Source: an uncultured Eubacteriales bacterium (GTDB lineage: Bacteria > Bacillota > Clostridia > Lachnospirales > Lachnospiraceae). From it: DNA of 47,538 nt. The stretch covers positions 1-47,538 of the forward strand of contig URND01000009.1 in assembly GCA_900549105.1 (NCBI GenBank), in the 5' to 3' direction. Position 1 is the first letter of the stretch, and every line of letters starts with the position of its first letter. Below, piece by piece: positions 42,127 through 47,538 of the stretch. Position numbers and translations under genes: made by a program. Under the pieces are notes generated by a model that saw nothing but the letters and a program-made list of their open reading frames with translations, ran no database searches and was not told where the DNA came from.

Positions 42127-43479
42127 CTACTTCCCTTCAATCGCATGCCCTTTGGCCTTTAAAACGTCCACTACCTGATAAACATATTTATTGCAGATTT
42201 CATCCGTTTCCGCTTCCACCATCACCCGCAGCAGCGGCTCCGTTCCGCTCTCGCGCACAAGAATACGGCCTGTATTTCCAAGGGCCTCTTCCACTGCTTT
42301 GACAGCCGCCTGGACATCTGCATCCTGTTCGGCCGCCTTTTTATCATGCACTCTGACATTCACAAGAAGCTGCGGATAAATCTTTACCGGTTTAATCAAA
42401 TCGGACAATTTCGCCTTTTTCTCAAGCATAACTTCCATAATCTTTAATGAAGTTAAAATACCGTCCCCTGTTGTGGCCAGCTTACTGAAAATGATGTGGC
42501 CCGACTGTTCGCCGCCAATCGAATGACCATTCTGCATCATATTCTCATAAACATATTTGTCGCCGACAGCCGTTTTTTCATAGCGAATTCCCGCCTTATC
42601 GAGGGCAAGATATAAACCGAAATTGGACATAACTGTCGTGACAACCGTATCATTATTTAACTTGCCGTTTTCATGCATATATTTACCGCAGACATACATA
42701 ATCAAATCGCCGTCCACGATATGTCCCTCATCGTCCACAGCAATACACCGGTCCGCATCACCGTCATAGGCAAAGCCCACATCCAGACCCTTTTCCATGA
42801 CATATTTCTGCAGCACCTCGATATGGGTGGAACCGCAGTTCATATTGATATTTGTACCGTCCGGCTCCGCATTAATGACATAAGTCTTTGCGCCCAAAGC
42901 GTCAAATACACTTTTTGCAATTGAAGACGCCGAACCGTTTGAGCAGTCCAAACCGACTTTCTTATCTTTAAACGAGCGGGTTGCCGTGGCAATCAGATGG
43001 CCGATATAACGGTTTCTTCCCATCGCGTAATCCACTGTCCGGCCAATATTCTCACCGGTAGCCAGAGGAAGTTCCTCTGTTTTCCCATCAATATAGTCTT
43101 CAATAAGTTTCTCCACATCGGCGCTCATTTTATGCCCCATGGCATTGATAATTTTAATACCATTATCATAGAACGGATTGTGGCTGGCTGAAATCATAAT
43201 TCCACAGTCAAATTCTTCGGTGCGGACCACAAATGAAACACTTGGAGTCGTCGTTACATGCAGCAGATAAGCATCCGCTCCGCTGGCTGTCAGTCCCGCG
43301 GCCAACGCATATTCAAACATATAGCTGGAGCGCCGCGTGTCTTTTCCAATAACAATTTTTGCCTTATGCTCTTTTCCAAAATAATATCCTAAAAAACGTC
43401 CAACCTTAAATGCATGTTCCACTGTCAGCGTTTTATTCGCTTCGCCGCGGAATCCATCAGTCCCAAAATATTTTCCCAT
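42127..43479 (-). CDS. glmM: Phosphoglucosamine mutase
   Basis: GlmM interconverts glucosamine-6- and -1-phosphate on the way to UDP-GlcNAc for cell wall. The 450 residues hold GTDGFRGEAN, the phosphorylated Ser in ISASHNPFYDNGIK (Ser99), the metal-binding AYDGDADRC and the sugar-binding GGEQSGH. It has a promoter of the extended -10 type upstream. The downstream sensor gene is 5 bases away and probably shares its transcript. Confidence 0.97.
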   Translation of the reverse strand: MGKYFGTDGFRGEANKTLTVEHAFKVGRFLGYYFGKEHKAKIVIGKDTRRSSYMFEYALAAGLTASGADAYLLHVTTTPSVSFVVRTEEFDCGIMISASHNPFYDNGIKIINAMGHKMSADVEKLIEDYIDGKTEELPLATGENIGRTVDYAMGRNRYIGHLIATATRSFKDKKVGLDCSNGSASSIAKSVFDALGAKTYVINAEPDGTNINMNCGSTHIEVLQKYVMEKGLDVGFAYDGDADRCIAVDDEGHIVDGDLIMYVCGKYMHENGKLNNDTVVTTVMSNFGLYLALDKAGIRYEKTAVGDKYVYENMMQNGHSIGGEQSGHIIFSKLATTGDGILTSLKIMEVMLEKKAKLSDLIKPVKIYPQLLVNVRVHDKKAAEQDADVQAAVKAVEEALGNTGRILVRESGTEPLLRVMVEAETDEICNKYVYQVVDVLKAKGHAIEGK

Positions 43480-43517
43480 AATACTATCTCACTCCCAAGA
43501 AAAATTCATTCATGACT

Positions 43518-43526
43518 ACTATACCA
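43518..43526 (-). promoter_or_regulatory. Extended -10 promoter element before glmM
   Basis: Minus-strand TGGTATAGT combines TGN and a TATAGT -10, 38 bases before the glmM start. The -35 area is A-rich and weak. Confidence 0.45.
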
Positions 43527-43565
43527 TAGTTTTTTATTTTTTTCACTGTTTTTATTTTTTTACGC

Positions 43566-43596
43566 TTGACATGTATTTTATTTGTGATAGTATCAT
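43566..43596 (+). promoter_or_regulatory. Promoter of the hemolysin III-type gene
   Basis: Consensus TTGACA (43566-43571) with TATCAT (43591-43596) at a long 19-base spacing, 84 bases before the start. Confidence 0.45.
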
Positions 43597-43679
43597 ATTA
43601 TAGATTATGTAGTTTTAAATACTATGTGTCGTCATTTAACCATATACTAATAGAAATTTTAAAACTGGAAGGTGATATT

Positions 43680-44345
43680 ATGAAATTTAAACCAAAAGAC
43701 CCCGGCAGCGCAATCACCCATTTTATCGGCTGGCTTATGGCTCTGCTCGCCGCCGTTCCATTGATTCTCCGTGCCTGTACGGCTCCGGATGCCGTACACG
43801 TTATTGCTTTAAGCATTTTTATTGTCAGTATGCTTTTACTATATGCGGCAAGCACTCTGTACCATTCATTGGATATTAATGAGAAAGTGAATAAACGCTT
43901 AAAAAAATTTGACCATATGATGATTTCCGTGCTTATCGCCGGAACCTACACACCGGTATGCCTCATCGCTATCCGGGGCACTCTGGGTTATACCCTTTTA
44001 GCCATTGTCTGGGGCATCGCCATTTTCGGAATTATCCTGAAAGCTTTTTGGGTGACCTGTCCGAAATGGGTTTCATCCGTGCTTTATATCGGCATGGGCT
44101 GGACCTGCGTTCTTGCCTTCACACAGATTTTAAACAGCCTTTCCCGGGAAGCCTTTATGTGGCTCCTTACCGGCGGTATCATCTATACGGTCGGCGGTGT
44201 TATTTACGCTTTGAAGCTTCCGATTTTCAACAGCCGTCACAAAAATTTCGGCTCCCATGAAATCTTCCATCTTTTCGTGATGGGCGGCAGCTTCTGCCAC
44301 TTTGTACTCATGTATAAGTTTTTGGCGGTTATGCCGATTTATTGA
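43680..44345 (+). CDS. Hemolysin III family (YqfA/PAQR-like) membrane protein
   Basis: The 221-residue protein has about seven membrane helices and the family signatures ITHFIGW, the STLYHSLD helix and SHEIFHLFVMGGSFCHF, which hold the conserved metal-binding-like Ser and His residues. Related proteins are the PAQR receptors; the hemolysin name is historical and does not imply a toxin. The ATG at 43680 has GGAAGGTG upstream; a longer reading frame has no ribosome site. It stands alone, convergent with idi. Confidence 0.92.
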   Translation: MKFKPKDPGSAITHFIGWLMALLAAVPLILRACTAPDAVHVIALSIFIVSMLLLYAASTLYHSLDINEKVNKRLKKFDHMMISVLIAGTYTPVCLIAIRGTLGYTLLAIVWGIAIFGIILKAFWVTCPKWVSSVLYIGMGWTCVLAFTQILNSLSREAFMWLLTGGIIYTVGGVIYALKLPIFNSRHKNFGSHEIFHLFVMGGSFCHFVLMYKFLAVMPIY

Positions 44346-44398
44346 GGCCGACCTTCTATCTAAAGCCGGTTCGCCGGAATCGATTTACTAAAAATCTC

Positions 44399-44450
44399 AA
44401 AAGCTCCTGCAGCTATATCCAACCCGGGTATAACCGCAAGAGCTTTGTTT
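44399..44450. terminator. Hairpin between convergent hemolysin III-type gene and idi
   Basis: AAAGCTC (44400-44406) pairs with GAGCTTT (44440-44446), extended by imperfect inner pairing and flanking A/T on both sides. It is likely a bidirectional terminator. Confidence 0.6.
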
Positions 44451-44462
44451 ATGTATCCTTTG

Positions 44463-44996
44463 TCACTGCTCCCTGTCCCGGAGCACAGCCATCACCTTCG
44501 GAGCCGCAATCATAAACCATGGACTGAAGCCGTCGGGCTGAGCCAGCATCTTCTGCTCAACATCCGAAAATTCCATCCATGCAACCTGTGAAATCTCCTC
44601 CGGGTTCGGCCGAACCGCCCCTTCCCATTTTCCCGAAAAAACATGGTCATACTCAAACTCAGCACAGTCTTCTGAAAATCTGTGAAAATAGGTGAAAGCA
44701 AATTCTTCTTCCACATCTGCCGCCATTCCCAATTCTTCCGTCATTCGGCGCGGTACGGCTTCCGCCAGTGTTTCTCCCTTTCTCGGATGGGAACAACAGG
44801 CATTTGTCCAAAGGCCGCCGGAATGATACTTGCCCTCGGCCCGCTTTTGCAGCAGCATGTACAGCTTTCCACCTTCTTTTTTATATAAGAAAACTGAAAA
44901 AGCACGGTGCAGAGCCGGAATCCGATGAGCTTCCATCTTCTCACAGCAGCCGATTTCATCATCATTCATATTCACTAAAATAATTTCGTCGCTCAT
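44463..44996 (-). CDS. idi: Isopentenyl-diphosphate delta-isomerase, type 1
   Basis: Idi interconverts IPP and DMAPP for isoprenoid and undecaprenol synthesis. The 177-residue Nudix-fold protein has LHRAFSVFLY, the catalytic Cys segment GLWTNACCSHP, REx-type RRMTEELG and an acidic EEEFAFTYF. This is the type 1 enzyme, not the FMN-dependent type 2 often seen in Gram-positives. It is last in the leftward cls-thiD-idi group. Undecaprenyl phosphate is also what the sugar transferase at 13868 uses, though no direct link is shown. Confidence 0.95.
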   Translation of the reverse strand: MSDEIILVNMNDDEIGCCEKMEAHRIPALHRAFSVFLYKKEGGKLYMLLQKRAEGKYHSGGLWTNACCSHPRKGETLAEAVPRRMTEELGMAADVEEEFAFTYFHRFSEDCAEFEYDHVFSGKWEGAVRPNPEEISQVAWMEFSDVEQKMLAQPDGFSPWFMIAAPKVMAVLRDREQ

Positions 44997-45016
44997 TCAT
45001 CAAATTCCTTTTCTCT

Positions 45017-45832
45017 TTAACATTCCCCGGCGCCATCACCGGATAAATTCGGGCAGATTCGATAGGCATGATTTAAAGGCCCGCTGCCCTTTCCCAAATC
45101 GAGTCCGTCTTTAAGGGCGCCGGTAATATAATCCTTCGCATTTTTGACACTTGTTTTCATATCATAACCGAGGGCCAGATTGCTGGCAATGGCGGAGGAA
45201 AGGGTACAGCCCGTGCCATGGGTATTCGGATTATCCACCCGCTCTCCCCGATACCAGAGCAGCTCTCCCCGATAATAAAGCAAGTCATCGGCTGTTTCCG
45301 TGAGATGGCCGCCCTTAATCAGCACACCGCCCTTGAGGTTCTTCCCGATAACCTCCGCGGCCCGCACCATATCTTCCGTAGATTTAATCTCAAAGCCGCA
45401 CAGGCACTCAGCCTCCGGAATATTCGGTGTAATAATATCAGCCAGAGGAAGCAAAGTTTTTACCAGTGTTTCCTGAGCATCCGGGCTCATCAGGGCGCAG
45501 CCGCTGGTTGAAACCATCACCGGGTCCACAACAATATTCTCCGCCCTGTGTTCTTTTAATTTCTCTGCTATTTTTTCAATAATGCCGATATTAGACACCA
45601 TGCCGATTTTCACCGCATCCGGCCGGATGTCATTAAAAATGCAATCTATCTGTTCGCCGACAAACTCCGGCGTAGCCTCCAGCACATCGTAAACCCCGGT
45701 CGTATTCTGGGCTGTCAGTGCGGTAATCGCACTCATTGCATAAACGCCGTGGGCCATCATTGTTTTGATATCCGCCTGGATTCCGGCGCCGCCGCTGGAA
45801 TCAGAACCCGCAATTGTCACTACTTTTTTCAT
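45017..45832 (-). CDS. thiD: Hydroxymethylpyrimidine (phosphate) kinase
   Basis: ThiD phosphorylates HMP and HMP-phosphate for thiamine synthesis. The 271 residues start TIAGSDSSGGAGIQADIKT and hold GVYAMSAITALTAQNT, DPVMVSTSG and the late anion-hole NTHGTGCTLSSAIASN, all ribokinase-fold markers. No other thiamine gene is near, so PdxK-like activity (pyridoxal kinase) cannot be excluded, but the HMP kinase call fits best. Ribosome site AGGAG upstream; it is 19 bases after cls. Confidence 0.92.
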   Translation of the reverse strand: MKKVVTIAGSDSSGGAGIQADIKTMMAHGVYAMSAITALTAQNTTGVYDVLEATPEFVGEQIDCIFNDIRPDAVKIGMVSNIGIIEKIAEKLKEHRAENIVVDPVMVSTSGCALMSPDAQETLVKTLLPLADIITPNIPEAECLCGFEIKSTEDMVRAAEVIGKNLKGGVLIKGGHLTETADDLLYYRGELLWYRGERVDNPNTHGTGCTLSSAIASNLALGYDMKTSVKNAKDYITGALKDGLDLGKGSGPLNHAYRICPNLSGDGAGEC

Positions 45833-45851
45833 ATCCTGTTCAACTCCTGTG

Positions 45852-47384
45852 TTATAATAATGGTGAAAAAATTCTCAAAAATCCCTGGACACACTTCTGC
45901 CAGATTGGACGCCGTTTCCATGCATCCAGACTGACTCGCTCGCTCTTCCGCATCGTTTCCAAAAAGTCTTCTTTCATTTCCATAACTGCCGGAACTTCCG
46001 TCATAAGCACGCCGCATTCATAATGCAGATAGAAACTTCGATAGTCCATATTAATTGTCCCGCAGACGCCGCACTCATCATCCGAAATTACGTTTTTGGC
46101 ATGAATAAACCCCGGAAGATATTCATAAATTCGAATACCATTTTCCATAAGCCGTCCATAATTTGAAATGTTTACCATATAGACATACCATTTATCATAA
46201 TGGCGCGGCGTGATAATACGCACGTCAACGCCGCTTCGGGCAGCCCGGCACAAATCATCCACCATCCGGTTGTCTAAAACCAGATAAGGCGTCGTAAAAT
46301 AAATATAATCCCTGGCCTTATTCACCAGATGGGTATACATTTCTTCAATCGGATTGTCCGGGTTATTGGCCGGGCCGTCGGCTACCGGCTGAACATATCC
46401 CGGCGCATCCACCGAAATCGTTGGACGGTATTTATTATAATCCAACTGCTCTTTTTCTTTCGAAAGTTCCCACATCTCCAAAAAGATTTCCGTGAGTCCC
46501 CATACGCCGTCGCCCTCCAGGCGAATCGCCGTATCCTTCCAGTGCCCGAACCTATTGATAATATTGGCATATTCATCCGCCAGATTGACACCACCGGTAT
46601 AGCCGATATTGCCATCGATAATCGCAATCTTCTGATGATTCCGATAGTTAAATGTCAGACGGGAAACATCCTTAATGATTGGTGCAAAAATGCTGACCCG
46701 GATTCCCAGCTTCGAGAGTTCGTGACGGATTTCATCACCGTCCATAAACAGACAGCCAAAATCATCCAGAAGCAGGCGGACTTCAACCTTCTGCGCCGCC
46801 TTCCGCGCCAGGACATCCTTCAGCCTGTCCCATATCTCGCCATTGGACACAATAAAGTATTCCATAAAAATAAATTTCTCGGCCCGCTCCAAATCTTCAA
46901 AAAGCGCATCAAATTTCTTTTCTCCGACTTCAAAATAACGTACCGCTGTGTTTTTATAAAGTGAAAAGCCCTCATGAACCAGATAACGGCTGACCTGGGC
47001 CTTATTCGGATGGACCTCGGACAGCTCTGCTAAAATCGCCGGGTCCTGCTGTTTATAGGTTCTGCCTTTCCCTGAAATCTTTTTATACTTTTTATAAAAG
47101 GCGCTGTTCGTACGTTTGCGTCCCCACATAAAATAGAGACAGTAGCCAAATACCGGCAGCGCCAGAATAATGACAATCCAAAATGAATTAAAAGAGGAGG
47201 AATCGTCAACCAGCACAAACACAACCGCAATGCTGGCGATTTCAATCAGCAGATAGGCCCACGACGCATACTCCTGAAGCAGACGCACCAGTAAAAACAT
47301 CGTTAAAATCTGCAAAATTACCGAAACCAGCACAATGGCCGCCCGCACCAAAACCGAACTTCGTTTTTTCAAAATGTTATTCAT
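45852..47384 (-). CDS. cls: Cardiolipin synthase
   Basis: Cls condenses two phosphatidylglycerols into cardiolipin at the membrane. The 510 residues begin with two membrane helices (about 10-55) and hold two phospholipase D HKD motifs: NHQKIAIIDGNIGYTGG and HAKNVISDDECGVCGTINMD. The ATG at 47384 is preceded by GGGGGAG and overlaps the end of the upstream GIY-YIG gene by 8 bases (ATGAATAA), so translation is likely coupled. Length is typical for the family. Confidence 0.95.
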   Translation of the reverse strand: MNNILKKRSSVLVRAAIVLVSVILQILTMFLLVRLLQEYASWAYLLIEIASIAVVFVLVDDSSSFNSFWIVIILALPVFGYCLYFMWGRKRTNSAFYKKYKKISGKGRTYKQQDPAILAELSEVHPNKAQVSRYLVHEGFSLYKNTAVRYFEVGEKKFDALFEDLERAEKFIFMEYFIVSNGEIWDRLKDVLARKAAQKVEVRLLLDDFGCLFMDGDEIRHELSKLGIRVSIFAPIIKDVSRLTFNYRNHQKIAIIDGNIGYTGGVNLADEYANIINRFGHWKDTAIRLEGDGVWGLTEIFLEMWELSKEKEQLDYNKYRPTISVDAPGYVQPVADGPANNPDNPIEEMYTHLVNKARDYIYFTTPYLVLDNRMVDDLCRAARSGVDVRIITPRHYDKWYVYMVNISNYGRLMENGIRIYEYLPGFIHAKNVISDDECGVCGTINMDYRSFYLHYECGVLMTEVPAVMEMKEDFLETMRKSERVSLDAWKRRPIWQKCVQGFLRIFSPLL

Positions 47385-47538
47385 ACTCTGTCTCCCCCTG
47401 CTGTGCAATCAACCTGAGCTTCTGCCGGCGATTTAACTGCTTAATCGCATATTCCCGCCGCATTGCCTCCTCTTTTGTTTCTGAACATTCATAATAAACC
47501 AATTCCACCGGGCGGCGGCTCCGCGTATATTTCGCCCC
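47377..47538 (-). CDS. GIY-YIG domain protein, C-terminal part, cut by the window end
   Basis: The 53 visible residues (G-A-K-Y-T-R-S-R-R-P-V-E-L, then R-R-E-Y-A-I-K-Q-L-N-R, then Q-G-E-T-E-Y-E-stop) match the second half of the small GIY-YIG nuclease-like proteins (UPF0213/YhbQ type): the GAKYT, then a basic R-R-P-V-E-L-V-Y-Y and a REYAIK helix. The N-terminal half with the GIY...YIG motif lies beyond the window. Its stop is inside the cls start, so it is the upstream gene of the same operon. Confidence 0.85.
   Translation of the reverse strand, partial: GAKYTRSRRPVELVYYECSETKEEAMRREYAIKQLNRRQKLRLIAQQGETEYE

Overview
The window looks like a chromosomal segment of a low-GC Gram-positive anaerobe, most likely a clostridium of the Lachnospiraceae type. 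I infer this from the family mix (MreB-like actin, CsoR/CopA copper genes, LicD and Zn-dependent phospholipase C proteins, late cobalamin genes), strong GGAGG ribosome-binding sites, AT-rich intergenic DNA and a dTDP-rhamnose locus. No database could be searched, so genus and species are not assigned.

Positions 1-15309 (minus strand) form one long surface-polysaccharide operon read leftward from a promoter near 15.3 kb. In order of transcription it encodes a polyprenyl-phosphate sugar transferase (initiation), two small GT2 enzymes, a Wzm-type permease with an unusual outer domain, a Wzt-type ATPase with a C-terminal carbohydrate-binding domain, a methyltransferase, a kinase-like protein with a C-terminal coiled coil, two large GT2 enzymes, and rmlA, rmlC, rmlB and rmlD for dTDP-L-rhamnose. 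The methyltransferase plus kinase/coiled-coil pair resembles the Gram-negative O-antigen chain terminator WbdD split into two genes. Together with the Wzt cap-reading domain it suggests a capped, length-controlled rhamnose polymer exported by an ABC transporter. The rmlD reading frame breaks at the window edge.

Positions 15345-20963 hold recD2 (minus strand) interrupted by a 3,411-bp group II intron (15542-18952). Removing the intron at its GTGCG...AT ends restores the helicase motif and a full-length RecD2 of about 735 residues. The intron encodes an RT-maturase-HNH protein. The tip of its domain VI, normally a short hairpin, carries a complete antisense DUF4180 cistron with promoter, palindromic operator-like site, ribosome-binding site and terminator. 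The cistron lies between two 9-bp inverted repeats that would close the domain VI helix. This is the most unusual object in the window.

Positions 20964-27565 hold an mreB-like gene, a divergent DPM1/GtrB-like glycosyltransferase, an acyltransferase, and a copper operon (csoR-copA-copZ) with two CsoR-type operators. Positions 27611-35029 (minus) hold a likely rarA - histidine phosphatase - phosphodiesterase - UMF1-type transporter cluster, then a large membrane protein and a GT2 gene. A perfect 29-bp direct repeat gives the transporter and the membrane protein the same C-terminal residues.

Positions 35131-37531 (plus) hold a Zn-dependent phospholipase C-like gene and a licD-like gene. Positions 37530-43526 (minus) hold pfkA, the late cobalamin genes cobT, cobC, cobS and cobU, an SmtB/CzrA-like metal sensor and glmM. 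Positions 43566-44345 (plus) hold a hemolysin III family gene. The last 3 kb (minus) hold idi, thiD, cls and a partial GIY-YIG gene cut by the window end. No rRNA, tRNA, CRISPR array or recognisable riboswitch was seen.
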